A stretch of 64,000 nt of DNA from Ampullaceana balthica. Its lineage: Eukaryota > Mollusca > Gastropoda > Lymnaeidae. The position numbers and the translations under genes were made by a program. The notes beneath the pieces were generated by a model, which saw nothing but the letters and a program-made list of their open reading frames with translations, had not been told where the DNA came from and ran no database searches. The stretch spans positions 72,881-136,880 of the forward strand of contig CALYLW010001014.1 in assembly GCA_944989445.1 (NCBI GenBank), in the 5' to 3' direction. Of the stretch, positions 45,649-58,925 are shown in pieces (the stretch's first letter is position 1; the number at the start of each line of letters is the position of its first letter).

Positions 45649-46121
45649 CGTTTTCTTCTCAACTCATTTCTCAATGATAACTTCGCTAGTTTCTTGCGCA
45701 TCAAGCCTTGACGTGAGTGAAACATTGAATTCCTGAAGGTCTGTTCGCAACGACTCGATCTACAGCTGAAAAAAACAAAGTTAACTAATAAACGTTCGCC
45801 CCCACGGCTGGGCAACACGGCACACTGTACGTTAATCTGGTTAGAGTCACGCTTTATTCAAACAAACGCATGCCTTACCAAAACTGCTTGTGACTTACCC
45901 AAACTGCTTGTGACTCGGTAACAAACTGCTTTGGGACTCGCCTTAATTTGGTCCACTTTCAAGTTCATTGAGTCTGAATACGACTTTTATGACCTTACTT
46001 TTTCAGAGTTCCTCTCTCATCATTCGGTAGGAACTCACTGACGCTACGATGTACAATTTAAATGATCTCAGATTTTGTTTATAATTTCACTCGCAAGAAT
46101 AATTTGTACGACTTAGGGGGA
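45649..46121. other. Unique sequence with a short 21-bp repeat
   Basis: Three imperfect AAACTGCTTGTGACT units lie at about 45880-45945. Nothing else was recognised. Confidence 0.55.
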
Positions 46122-49100
46122 TGATCTGACTTATGTGTATGATATGACTTATGGGTATGATATTACTTATGGGTATGATATGACTTATGGGTATGATATG
46201 ATTTATGTGTATGATATGACTTATGGGTATGATATGACTTATGGGTATGATATGACTTATGGGTATGATATTACTTTTGGGTATGATATGACTTATGGGT
46301 ATGATATGACTTATGGGTATGATATGACTTATGGGTATGATATGACTTGTGGGTATGATATGACTTGTGGGTATGATATTACTTTTGGGTATGATATTAC
46401 TTTTGGGTATGATATGACTTATGGGTATGATATGACTTATGGGTATGAAATGACTTATGGGTATGATATTACTTTTGGTTATGATATGACTTATGGGTAT
46501 GATATGACTTATGGGTATGATATGACTTATGGGTATGATATGACTTATGGGTATGATCTGACTTATGGGTATGATATGACTTATGGGTATGATCTGACTT
46601 ATTGGTATGATATTACTTATGGGTATGATATGACTTATGGGTATGATATGACTTATGGGTATGATATGACTTATGGGTATGATATGACTTATGGGTATGA
46701 TATGACTTATGGGTATAATCTGACTTATGGGTATGATATGACTTATGTGTATGATATTACTTATGGTTATGATATGACTTATGGGTATGATATGACTTAT
46801 GTGTATCATATTACTTATGGGTATGATATTACTTATGGGTATGATATTACTTATGGGTATGATATGACTTATGGGTATGATCTGATTTATGGGTATGATA
46901 TTACTTATGGGTATGATATGACTTATGGGTATGATATTACTTATGGGTATGATATGACTTATGGGTATGATCTGATTTATGGGTATGATATGACTTATGG
47001 GTATGATATGACTTATGGGTATGATATGACTTATGGGTATGATATGACTTATGTGTATGATATTACTTATGGGTATGATATTACTTATGGGTATGATATG
47101 ACTTATGGGTATGATATGACTTATGTGTATGATATTACTTATGTGTATGATATTACTTATGGGTATGATATTACTTATGGGTATGATCTGACTTATGGGT
47201 ATGATATAACTTATGGGTATTATCTGACCTATGGGTATGATATGACTTATGGGTATGATATTACTTATGGGTATGATCTGACTTATGGGTATGATCTGAC
47301 TTATGGATATGATATGACTTATGGGTATGATATTACTTATGGGTATGATCTGACTTATGGATATGATATTACTTATGGATATGATATGACTTATGGGTAT
47401 GATCTGACTTATGGGTATGATCTGACTTATGGATATGATATGACTTATGGGTATGATATTACTTATGGGTATGATCTGACTTATGGATATGATATTACTT
47501 ATGGGTATGATATGACTTATGGGTATGATATGACTTATGGGTATGATATGACTTATGGGTATGATATGACTTATGGGTATGATATGACTTATGGGTATGA
47601 TCTGACTTATGGATATGATATTACTTATGGGTATGATCTGACTTATGGGTATGATATGACTTATGGGTATGATCTGACTTATGGGTATGATATTACTTAT
47701 GGGTATGATATGAATTATGGATATGATATGACTTATGGGTATGATATTACTTATAGGTATGATATTACTTATGGATATGATATGACTTATGGGTATGATC
47801 TGATTTATGGGTATGATATTACTTATGGATATGATATGACTTATGGGTATGATATGACTTATGGGTATGATATGACTTGTGGGTATGATATTACTTTTGG
47901 GTATGATATTACTTTTGGGTATGATATGACTTATGGGTATGATATGACTTATGGGTATTATATGACTTATGGGTATGATATTACTTTTGGTTATGATATG
48001 ACTTATGGGTATGATATGACTTATGGGTATGATATGACTTATGTGTATGATCTGACTTATGGGTATGATATGACTTATGGATATGATCTGACTTATTGGT
48101 ATGATATTACTTATGGGTATGATATGACTTATGGGTATGATATGACTTATGGGTATGATATTACTTTTGGTTATGATATTACTTATGGGTATGATATGAC
48201 TTATGGGTATGATATGACTTATGGGTATGATATGACTTATGGGTATGATCTGACTTATGGGTATGATATGACTTATGGGTATGATCTGACTTATTGGTAT
48301 GATATGACTTATGGGTATGATATGACTTATGGGTATGATATGACTTATTGGTATGATATGACTTATGGGTATGATATTACTTATGGGTATGATATTACTT
48401 ATGGGTATGATATGACTTATGGGTATGATCTGATTTATGGGTATGATATGACTTATGGTATGATATGACTTATGGGTATAATCTGACTTATGGGTATGAT
48501 ATGACTTATGTGTATGATATTACTTATGGTTATGATATGACTTATGGGTATGATATGACTTATGTGTATCATATTACTTATGGGTATGATATTACTTATG
48601 GGTATGATATTACTTATGGGTATGATATGACTTATGGGTATGATCTGATTTATGGGTATGATATTACTTATGGGTATGATATGACTTATGGGTATGATAT
48701 GACTTATGTGTATCATATTACTTATGGGTATGATATTACTTATGGGTATGATATTACTTATGGGTATGATATGACTTATGGGTATGATCTGATTTATGGG
48801 TATGATATGACTTATGGGTATGATATGACTTATGGGTATAATCTGACTTATGGGTATGATATGACTTATGTGTATGATATTACTTATGGGTATGATATTA
48901 CTTATGGGTATGATATGACTTATGGGTATGATATGACTTATGTGTATGATATTACTTATGGGTATGATATTACTTATGGGTATGATCTGACTTATGGGTA
49001 TGATATAACTTTTGGGTATGATATGACTTATGGGTATTATCTGACCTATGGGTATGATATGACTTATGGGTATGATATTACTTATGGGTATGATATTACT

Positions 49101-49885
49101 TATGGGTATGATCTGACTTATGGGTATGATCTGACTTATGGATATGATATGACTTATGGGTATGATATTACTTATGGGTATGATCTGACTTATGGATATG
49201 ATATTACTTATGGATATGATATGACTTATGGGTATGATATTACTTATGGGTATGATATGACTTATGGGTATGATATGATTTATGGGTATGATATGACTTA
49301 TGGGTATGATATGACTTATGGGTATGATATGACTTATGGGTATGATATGACTTATGGGTATGATATGACTTATGGGTATGATATGACTTATGGGTATGAT
49401 CTGACTTATGGATATGATATTACTTATGGGTATGATCTGACTTATGGGTATGATATGACTTATGGGTATGATCTGACTTATGGGTATGATATTACTTATG
49501 GGTATGATATGACTTATGGATATGATATGACTTATGGATATGATATGACTTATGGGTATGATATGACTTATGGGTATGATCTGACTTATGGGTATGATAT
49601 GACTTATGGGTATGATCTGACTTATTGGTATGATATTACTTATGGGTATGATATGACTTATGGGTATGATATGACTTATGGGTATGATATGACTTATGGG
49701 TATGATATGACTTATGGTATGATATGACTTATGGGTATAATCTGACTTATGGGTATGATATGACTTATGGGTATGATATGACTTATGGGTATGATATGAC
49801 TTATGTGTATGATATTACTTATGGGTATGATATTACTTATGGGTATGATATTACTTATGGGTATGATATTACTTATGGGTATGAT
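46122..49885. repeat. 18-bp satellite, ~209 copies, with ~1.8-kb block duplication
   Basis: The unit is TATGATATGACTTATGGG with frequent GATCTG, GATATT, TTTTGG and GTGTAT variants. The order of rare variants at 46717-46890 recurs at 48473-48655. The TATTATCTGACC variant at about 47220 recurs at about 49038, so a block of about 1.75-1.8 kb was duplicated within the array. The plus strand is stop-free in one frame for 777, then 420, then 82 codons (YGYDMT hexapeptide). The frame breaks at two 1-bp deletions (ACTTATGGTATG) near 48455 and 49713. The minus strand is also open over long stretches. Confidence 0.97.
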
Positions 49886-49886
49886 C

Positions 49887-50070
49887 TGGTCAAATCTACT
49901 GACCAACATTTTCCCCGAGGTGCTGTCAATCTCATGACTATGGGGTCCTTAAGTGGCATCAGTCTACCTTAGGGTCCCAGCTAAAGACCCACATTTTCCC
50001 CGAGGTGCTGTCAATCTCATGACTATGGGGTCCTTAAAGTGGCATCAGTCTACCATAGGGTCACATCTAC
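49887..50070. repeat. 85-bp direct duplication
   Basis: Two copies with CATTTTCCCCGAGGTGCTGT and CTATGGGGTCCTTAA, offset by 85 bp, directly after the 18-bp array. Confidence 0.93.
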
Positions 50071-50178
50071 TGACCCCATCGCGTTTGAAAACTGGAACAC
50101 TCCGGACAATGCGTCCGTTCCATCATTAAATTCTAGAGTTTACTTTCAAATAGGGGTGAGAGATTGGGCCTCTAACAT

Positions 50179-50370
50179 TATTTTTGAGTTGATGTTTCAT
50201 TGTGTGGGATATATTTACCCTGTTCCTTCTTTTTGTCCCAGTGTTCCTTTCATGTTATATAGGGTTACATAATTTTTGAGGTGATGTTTCATTGTGTGGG
50301 ATATATTTACCCTGTTCCTTCTTTTTGTCCCAGTGTTCCTTTCATGTTATATAAGGTTACATAATTTTTG
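50179..50370. repeat. ~93-bp direct duplication
   Basis: Two nearly identical copies containing GATGTTTCATTGTGTGGGAT and CCTTCTTTTTGTCCCAGTGT. Confidence 0.95.
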
Positions 50371-50487
50371 AAAGACTATAACAACAAAGATACGTTTAAG
50401 AAAAGTTGTACGACTTTTTAAATTTTTATTTAAGTACGTTTTTAACATTAGAGTGCCACGAGCAAGTTAGACTATCGTGCATGTAGT

Positions 50488-50528
50488 ATTATAGATTATA
50501 GATTATAGATTATAGATTATAGATTATA
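50488..50528. repeat. 7-bp microsatellite (ATTATAG)n
   Basis: About six copies. Confidence 0.95.
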
Positions 50529-50621
50529 TTAAACTTCAACTCTCTTGTGACATCAGCAGAATCCACGCCTTGGGGTTTTTGTGAGCTGGTGCAACTTTTA
50601 TGTTTCCTTTCGAGGAAATTG

Positions 50622-52788
50622 TTCCACTCTTTGTTACCCGCTTCCATCTCTCTTTGTTACCCGCTTCCATCTCTCTTTGTTACCCGCTTCCATCTCTCTT
50701 TGTTACCCGCTTCCATCTCTCTTTGTTACCCGCTTCCATCTCTCTTTGTTACCCGCTTCCATCTCTCTTTGTTACCCGCTTCCATCTCTCTTTGTTACCC
50801 GCTTCCATCTCTCTTTGTTACCCATTTCCATCTCTCTTTGTTACCCGCTTCCATCTCTCTTTGTTACCCATTTCCATCTCTCTTTGTTACCCATTTCCAT
50901 CTCTCTTTGTTACCCGCTTCCATCTCTCTTTGTTACCCACTTCCATCTCTCTTTGTTACCCGCTTCCATCTCTCTTTGTTACCCATTTCCATCTCTCTTT
51001 GTTACCCATTTCCATCTCTCTTTGTTACCCGCTTCCATCTCTCTTTGTTACCCGCTTCCATCTCTCTTTGTTACCCGCTTCCATCTCTCTTTGTTACCCG
51101 CTTCCATCTCTCTTTGTTACCCGCTTCCATCTCTCTTTGTTACCCATTTCCATCTCTCTTTGTTACCCATTTCCATCTCTCTTTGTTACCCGCTTCCATC
51201 TCTCTTTGTTACCCGCTTCCATCTCTCTTTGTTACCCGCTTCCATCTCTCTTTGTTACCCGCTTCCATCTCTCTTTGTTACCCGCTTCCATCTCTCTTTG
51301 TTACCCATTTCCATCTCTCTTTGTTACCCATTTCCATCTCTCTTTGTTACCCGCTTCAATATCTCTTTGTTACCCACTTCCATCTCTCTTTGTTACCCAT
51401 GTCTATCTCTCTTTGTTACCCATTTCCATCTCTCTTTGTTACCCATTTCCATCTCTCTTTGTTACCCATTTCCATCTCTCTTTGTTACCCGCTTCAATAT
51501 CTCTTTGTTACCCGCTTCAATATCTCTTTGTTACCCACTTCCATCTCTCTTTGTTACCCATGTCCATCTCTCTTTGTTACCCATTTCCATCTCTCTTTGT
51601 TACCCGCTTCAATATCTCTTTGTTACCCACTTCCATCTCTCTTTGTTACCCATGTCCATCTCTCTTTGTTACCCACTTCCATCTCTCTTTGTTACCCATG
51701 TCCATCTCTCTTTGTTACCCATTTCCATCTCTCTTTGTTACCCATTTCCATCTCTCTTTGTTACCCGCTTCAATATCTCTTTGTTACCCACTTCCATCTC
51801 TCTTTGTTACCCACTTCCATCTCTCTTTGTTACCCATGTCCATCTCTCTTTGTTACCCACTTCCATCTCTCTTTGTTACCCACTTCCATCTCTCTTTGTT
51901 ACCCGCTTCCATCTCTCTTTGTTACCCGCTTCCATCTCTCTTTGTTACCCGCTTCCATCTCTCTTTGTTACCCATGTCCATCTCTCTTTGTTACCCACTT
52001 CCATCTCTCTTTGTTACCCGCTTCCATCTCTCTTTGTTACCCGCTTCCATCTCTCTTTGTTACCCGCTTCCATCTCTCTTTGTTACCCATGTCCATCTCT
52101 CTTTGTTACCCACTTCCATCTCTCTTTGTTACCCGCTTCCATCTCTCTTTGTTACCCATGTCCATCTCTCTTTGTTACCCGCTTCCATCTCTCTTTGTTA
52201 CCCATGTCCATCTCTCTTTGTTACCCGCTTCCATCTCTCTTTGTTACCCGCTTCCATCTCTCTTTGTTACCCACTTCCATCTCTCTTTGTTACCCACTCC
52301 ATCTCTCTTTGTTACCCGCTTCCATCTCTCTTTGTTACCCGCTTCCATCTCTCTTTGTTACCCACTTCCATCTCTCTTTGTTACCCGCTTCCATCTCTCT
52401 TTGTTACCCACTTCCATCTCTCTTTGTTACCCGCTTCCATCTCTCTTTGTTACCCACTTCCATCTCTCTTTGTTACCCGCTTCCATCTCTCTTTGTTACC
52501 CATGTCCATCTCTCTTTGTTACCCACTTCCATCTCTCTTTGTTACCCACTTCCATCTCTCTTTGTTACCCATGTCCATCTCTCTTTGTTACCCACTTCCA
52601 TCTCTCTTTGTTACCCACTTCCATCTCTCTTTGTTACCCATGTCCATCTCTCTTTGTTACCCATGTCCATCTCTCTTTGTTACCCACTTCCATCTCTCTT
52701 TGTTACCCACTTCCATCTCTCTTTGTTACCCATTTCCATCTCTCTTTGTTACCCATTTCCATCTCTCTTTGTTACCCATTTCCATTTT
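50622..52788. repeat. 23-bp satellite, ~94 copies, open in all three plus frames
   Basis: The unit contains TACCCGCTTCCATCTCTCTT. Variation is almost confined to the 4-5 bases after TACCC: CGCTTCC, CATTTCC, CACTTCC, CATGTCC and CGCTTCAAT. Because 23 is not a multiple of three and the unit has no stop in any frame, all three plus frames stay open for 740-787 codons. Each encodes the same 23-residue cycle (LFVTRFHLSLLPASISLCYP...). The strand is almost purely pyrimidine-rich with TTGTTA islands. I do not call a gene. Confidence 0.97.
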
Positions 52789-52789
52789 T

Positions 52790-53289
52790 TTCTGCTTTCT
52801 GTCGTCAGTTGATCTATTTTGAAATATTCTTCTGGTTACTGCCTCTGCCAGTGATCTTGAATTTATCCTATATCCGTCTTGATGGCCTTCGAAATTGTGT
52901 GATCCTATAAGTAGTAAACCAGTCATCAGGCAATGGATCATTGTTGGGCTATGGAACAAACTGTTTGTATAATTGACGCCTGCATTAAAACTAAAAAAAT
53001 ATTTGTCTGTGTTGTACCAGTGGTGCAGTACATTGGAGCCTTGAAATCCGCACCTTCCATCCTCACTCACACGAGAGCAAGGCGATGTACTACGAAATTT
53101 TGTCATTAGATTTCCCCGCTGCGTTGATTGTGACTGATCGTGACATTTAACGGTACTGACTGCTTCATAATGGTTTGTAAAAAAATAAAAAAATAAAAAC
53201 TTAAGAATTAGTCGATATATGGCGGCTTTCGAACATATCTGTGCTTTACCTAAATCCTACAGTTTTTAAAAAAAATTAAATAAATTTCG
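52790..53289. other. No recognisable gene
   Basis: Unique sequence. A minus-strand frame of 126 codons at 52726-53106 is open but partly uses the array and shows no domain. Confidence 0.5.
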
Positions 53290-54172
53290 TTATACTGTGT
53301 ATGGTAAACGTTACATTTGTCACAGAACTACTGATATACTTTGTACGGTGAACGTTACATTTGTCACAGAACTACTGATATACTTTGTATGGTGAACGTT
53401 ACATTTGTCACAGAACTACTGATATACTTTGTATGGTGAACGTTACATTTGTCACAGAACTAGTGATATACTTTGTATGGTGAACGTCACATTTGTCACA
53501 GAACTAGTGATATACTTTGTATGGTGAACGTTACATTTGTCACAGAACTAGGGATATACTTTGTATGGTGAACGTCACATTTGTCACAGGACTACTGATA
53601 TACTTTGTATGGTGAACGTCACATTTGTCACAGAACTAGTGATATACTTTGTATGGTGAACGTTACATTTGTCACAGAACTAGTGATATACTTTGTATGG
53701 TGAACGTCACATTTGTCACAGAACTAGTGATATACTTTGTATGGTGAACGTCACATTTGTCACAGAACTAGTGATATACTTTGTATGGTGAACGTTACAT
53801 TTGTCACAGAATTACTGATATACTTTGTATGTTGAACGTTACATTTGTCACAGAACTAGTGATATACTTTGTATGGTGAACGTTACCTTTGTCACAGAAC
53901 TAGTGATATACTTTGTATGGTGAACGTCACATTTGTCACAGAACTAGTGATATACTTTGTATGGTGAACGTCACATTTGTCACAGAACTACTGATATACT
54001 TTGTATGGTGAACGTCACATTTGTCACAGAACTAGTGATATACTTTGTATGGTGAACGTCACATTTGTCACAGAACTACTGATATACTTTGTATGGTGAA
54101 CGTCACATTTGTCACAGAACTAGTGATATACTTTGTATGGTGAACGTCACATTTGTCACAGAACTAGTGATT
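53290..54172. repeat. 44-bp minisatellite, 20 copies
   Basis: The unit contains GATATACTTTGTATGGTGAA, then CGTCACATTTGTCACAGAAC. It has AACGTTAC or AACGTCAC and CTACTG or CTAGTG variants in mixed order. Confidence 0.97.
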
Positions 54173-54354
54173 CACAAAATAAAAGCTCTATCCCACATTA
54201 ACGTATCTGATTGAAGACTGAGGATATAATTTCTAGTGCAGCAATCCATCGGCTATAAGATGCCCAGCGGTCAAGTTGTTTGTAACAATGAACGTGTTTA
54301 CACTGACCTCATCAAGGATCTAAGAAGCTTACACATCAATGGGTTGAAGAACCT

Positions 54355-55010
54355 GAACCCCGTCTCTAGACACACTCAGACACATTTTGCACCAGTCTGT
54401 AGACACACTCAAATACATTGTGTCCCGGCCTCTAGACACACTGTGCCACTGTCACTAGATACACTCAGACACACTGTTTTCCTGTCTCTAGACACACTCG
54501 GGCACTCTGTGCCATTGTCTCTAGACACACTGTGCCCCTGATTCTAGACACATTCAGACACACTGTGCCCATGTCTCTAGACACACACAAACACACTGAG
54601 CCCCTTTCTCTAAACACACTCAGACACACTGTGCACTTGTCTCTAGACATACTTAGACATACTGTGCCCCTCTCTCTAGACACATTCAGACACACTGTGC
54701 CCATGTCTCCAGACAAACTAATACGAACTCTGCCCCGGCCTCTAGACACACTCAGATACACTGTGCTCCTGTCTCTAGACACACTCAGACACACTGTACC
54801 CAGTCTCTAGACACACTCAGACGCACTGGGCTCCTGTCTCTAAACACACTCAGATACACTGTGCCCCTGTCTCCAGACATACTGTGCCCCAGTCTCTAGA
54901 CACACTCAGACACACTGTACCCCTCTCTCCAGACATACTGTGCCCCAGTCTCTAGACACACTCAGACACACTGTGCCCCAGTCTCTAGACACATTGAGAC
55001 ACAGTACTGC
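54355..55010. repeat. ~33-bp minisatellite, ~20 copies
   Basis: The unit contains GTCTCTAGACACACTCAGAC, then ACACTGTGCCCCT. Many copies are shortened. Open frames of ~100 codons on both strands are by-products. Confidence 0.94.
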
Positions 55011-55672
55011 CACCTTTCTTGACTCACGCAAACGCAGTATTTATACCCCCCCCCCTTTTTCCCCCAACCTTGTTTACTCACTGGGACACAGTTTTCAAAC
55101 TCCTCTCTCCCCCATTGTTTGTTTACAAGCGTGCTTCCAACTCAAGCCTAGCTTAAAGACGTCTCAATACACGTAAGAGGATTTCAATGCCAATTTAAAA
55201 ATAAATAAAAAATACACGCACTCAATATTTTAGCATCGTTTCGTTAACACGGCTGCCGAGGAAAACTGCGATGACCGTTTAAAAAAAAATTTCCAGTAAA
55301 GTTTAATTGGCGCATATCGCACTGCACGCCCGATGCGCCAACTCTGATGAGGCCATAATTGAACGATGGCATATTTCCGCACTAAGTTGGTTGTGTTTTG
55401 CATTGTGCTGTTTTTTTTCTTCATCCTGTTCCTTTGACTAGTGCGTTCAGAGCGTTGGGTACATATTCAACGTTATCTGGGAAATGTATGGATTTAACAA
55501 GATGCTTGGGTTTAATTATCAAAGATCAAATAATTGTTTAAAAAATAGTAAGTTCAAGTATTTTCTTAATGTTTACTGTTGTGAAGTGTTATCTTTCATT
55601 GTATTCAGCTGTTCGTCAATCAAATTAAACAGATAATTACTGACTAGCGGCTGATTTTCTTGCGGTGTTATA
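55011..55672. other. No recognisable gene
   Basis: A poly-C tract near 55047, then AT-rich unique sequence. A 64-codon minus frame at 55230-55424 is not recognised. Confidence 0.5.
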
Positions 55673-55872
55673 GTTGAGGAATAATAAATAAAAGTAAAAA
55701 AAAAGATTTTTAAAAACCACGTTTTTATAAGCGGGACTAAAAAGCAGAAAATAATTTAAAAAATTATAGAATAGTGAAGGTATAATTTTTTTCTGGATTG
55801 ATAAAAATTTCAAACTTATATACTCAAGTACTATGATGTAATATGACTAAAAACGTGGGGCGGGCGCATCTC
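55673..55872 (+). repeat. Direct flank of the fold-back, copy 1
   Basis: CACGTTTTTATAAGCGGGAC, GATTGATAAAAATTTCAAAC, ACTATGATGTAATATGACTA and AAACGTGGGGCGGGCGC recur in the same orientation at 57200-57385, on the far side of the fold-back. Confidence 0.88.
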
Positions 55873-55980
55873 AGGCTTAACTAATTCAATTCACTCATTT
55901 TCTTACTCGTCATTTGTAAACCAATCATGTTAACCAAACGCCTAAACTTCCCGTGATGCCATCGAGCTGAAATTTGTCAC

Positions 55981-56241
55981 ATAGACTCGTGTCACCTAAC
56001 AATGCATCGATAGACTCGTGTCACCTAACAATGCATCGATAGACTCGTGTCACCTAACAATGCATCGATAGACTCGTGTCACCTAACAGTGCATCGATAG
56101 ACTCGTGTCACCTAACAGTGCATCGATAGACTCGTGTCACCTAACAGTGCATCGATAGACTCGTGTCACCGAACAGTGCATCGATAGACTCGTGTCACTT
56201 AACAATGCATCGATAGACTCGTATCACCTAACAGTGCATCG
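55981..56241. repeat. 29-bp minisatellite x9 in one arm only
   Basis: Nine copies of a unit containing ATAGACTCGTGTCACCTAAC, then A(A/G)TGCATCG. The opposite arm has this sequence once (57052-57082, diverged), so the expansion happened after the fold-back formed. Confidence 0.95.
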
Positions 56242-57199
56242 TATTAAAATTTCAGATTGATCGAACGTACCGTAATTAAATTAATGCATTTTTAGTTTAT
56301 CTCTATACAACGTGTGTAATTCAATTTCACTGTTTGTTATTGTTGTTTTTTTCACGTGAAAGTTCAGTCACACGTTGACGCCATCCGTCGATATACCGGT
56401 GTGCTTTTGTTTACATTTTACGTGTCACGCTGAGCTCAGGCCAGCGATCGGTGACCAGACCTTTCCCCTCTCCCCCCCCGTCCCCTCCCCCCCCCCGGGG
56501 TTATAAAGCAAAGGGGAGTTAAGACAGATTCAGTCTGTAAATGTTTGTCGCGTTGGAACATAATCAATACTGTTAGTTATGTCTCATAAATAAGAGATTT
56601 ATAGTCAAACACTTTGTTTTTACGGGTTTGTTTTATTGACTTTTGTTTTTCCGCCCTCCTGCCCGACGACGAACGACAGAGACGGCGGTGAAGTTAATAT
56701 AAGGGATTTAATAAATAGAAGTAATAAAAAAAGACCCGTAAAAACAAAGTTTTTGACTATAAATATCTTATATATGAGACAGAACTAAAAGTATTGATTA
56801 TGTTCCAACTCGACAAACATTTACAGACTGACACCGAGTGATGTCCCCTGTCTTTAATAACGGGGGATGGGACGTGACGGGGTGTCGTCACAACGGTAAC
56901 AACGGCACAACGTCAACGCGTCAACTCAAACTCTCACGTGGAAGAAAAAACAATAACAAACCGTGAATTTGAATTACATAAGTTATATTAGGATAAACTA
57001 AAAATGCATTAATTTAATTACGGTACGTTCGATCGATCTGAAATTTTGATACGATGCATTGTTAGGTGAGACGGGTCCATGTGCCAAATTTTAGCTCGAT
57101 CGCATCACGGGAAGTGGGTCATTTTTTAATTTTCTTTTTCCGCCCAACCGACGTACGAAGAGATGACGACAGACAAGATTTCGAAGTTAATATGAGGGA

Positions 57200-57385
57200 T
57201 TTTTAAAAAAGATTTTTTTTAAAAACACGTTTTTATAAGCGGACTAAAAAGAAGAAAATTATTTTTTTTTAAATTCACAGAATTGTGAGGTAAAAATCTT
57301 TTTCAGGATTGATAAAAATTTCAAACTTATATGCTCAATTACTATGATGTGATATGACTAAAAACGTGGGCGGGCGCTTTTTAGG
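57200..57385 (+). repeat. Direct flank of the fold-back, copy 2
   Basis: Counterpart of 55673-55872 in the same orientation (CACGTTTTTATAAGCGGACT; AAAACGTGGGCGGGCGC). Unlike the outer 70 bp at 57386-57455, it is not inverted relative to the left side. Confidence 0.85.
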
Positions 57386-57544
57386 CGTTTGGCTAAAATG
57401 ATTAGGGTTTACAAATGACGAGTAAGAAAATGAGTGAATTGAATTAGTTAAGCCTATTAAAAATTCAAATGTTTACGCAAGTATAATAAAATTGTGTTTA
57501 AGAACTTGAAGTAACTTGTGTGGTTTATTTGTATATGGTAGGGA

Positions 57545-58925
57545 TGTCATAAGTTGACATAACATGGGATGGGATGTGTAAGATATAGCAGGGGATGTGT
57601 TAGATATAACAGGGGATGTGTTAGATATAGCAGGGGATGTGTTAGATGTAACAGGGGATGTGTTAGATATAACAGGGGATGTGTTAGATATAACAGGGGA
57701 TGTGTTAGATGTAACAGGGGATGTGTTAGATGTAACAGGGGATGTGTTAGATATAACAGGGGATGTGTTAGATATAACAGGGGATGTGTTAGATATAACA
57801 GGGGATGTGTTAGATATAACAGGGGATGTGTTAGATATAACAGGGGATGTGTTAGATATAACAGGGGATGTGTTAGATATAACAGGGGATGTGTTAGATG
57901 TAACAGGGGATGTGTTAGATGTAACAGGGGATGTGTTAGATGTAACAGGGGATGTGTTAGATGTAACAGGGGATGTGTTAGATATAACAGGGGATGTGTT
58001 AGATATAACAGGGGATGTGTTAGATATAACAGGGGATGTGTTAGATATAACAGGGGATGTGTTAGATATAACAGGGGATGTGTTAGATATAACAGGGGAT
58101 GTGTTAGATATAACAGGGGATGTGTTAGATATAACAGGGGATGTGTTAGATATAACAGGGGATGTGTTAGATATAACAGGGGATGTGTTAGATATAACAG
58201 GGGATGTGTTAGATATAACAGGGGATGTGTTAGATATAACAGGGGATGTGTTAGATATAACAGGGGATGTGTTTGATATAACATTGGATGTGTTAGATGT
58301 AACATGGGTTGTGATATATATAACAGGGGATGTGTTCGATATAACACGTGATGTGTTTGATATAACACGTGATGTGTTTGATATAACATTGTGGTAGATA
58401 TAACATTTGTTGGGATGTGTTTGATATAACATGTGATGTGATGTGATGTGTTAGATATAACATGGGATGTGATGTGTTGACATAACATGGGATGTGTTCG
58501 ATATAACACGGGATGGGACGTGTTAGATATAACATGGGCTGGGATGTGTTGACATAACATGGGATGTGTTTGATATAACACGGGTTGGGTGGGATGGGAC
58601 GTGTTAGATATAACATGGGATTAGATGTGTTAGATATAACATGGGATTGGATGTGTTAGATATAACATGGGATTGGATGTGTTAGATATAACATGGGATT
58701 GAATGTGTTAGATATAACATGGGATTGGATGTGTTAGACATAACATGGGATTGGACGTGTTAGATATAACATGGGATTGGACGTGTTAGATATAACATGG
58801 GATTGGATGTGTTAGATATAACATGGGATTGGACGTGTTAGATATAACATGGGATTGGATGTGTTAGATATAACATGGGGTGTTTTAGATATAACATTTA
58901 ATGAGCTAGATATAACATGGGATGG
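57545..58925. repeat. 21-bp array passing into a 25-26-bp array
   Basis: The left part (57560-58290) is about 34 copies of a 21-bp unit containing GGGATGTGTTAGATATAACA. From about 58400 it becomes irregular, and from 58615 to 58890 a 26-bp unit with GGGATTGGATGTGTTAGATA predominates. Stop-free frames (235-344 codons, both strands) follow from the 21-bp period. Confidence 0.96.

Larger units (their letters stand above)
55873..57455. repeat. 1.6-kb fold-back of family A-related sequence
   Basis: The left arm is 55873 to about 56627 and the right arm about 56734-57455, with a spacer of ~105 bp. Paired landmarks: AGGCTTAACTAATTCAATTC with GAATTGAATTAGTTAAGCCT; TTAATGCATTTTTAGTTTAT with its complement near 56995; and GTTGGAACATAATCAATACT with its complement near 56785. 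The arms are diverged by small indels and the C-rich stretch near 56465-56505, so the fold-back is not brand new. The spacer and the region 57142-57205 both contain an AGTTAATAT(A/G)AGGGATTT family A start. Confidence 0.88.

Noticed and set aside
45308..45736. 142-codon frame with a LVPKVAPLCATPFDS repeat as a gene
   Set aside because: Openness comes from the 48-bp repeat. The outer parts are short and unrecognised.
46135..48468. 777-codon open frame of YGYDMT repeats as a structural (silk- or adhesive-like) protein gene
   Set aside because: It lies wholly inside an 18-bp satellite, has no non-repeat domain or signal peptide, and the opposite strand is open too. The open frame is explained by unit length and composition.
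50547..52910. 787-codon open frame as a membrane protein gene
   Set aside because: Two other plus frames over the same DNA are open for over 740 codons with the same peptide cycle, so openness carries no coding information.
57547..58581. 344-codon minus-strand frame and 266-codon plus-strand frames
   Set aside because: Products of a 21-bp tandem repeat that lacks stops; no independent evidence for a gene.
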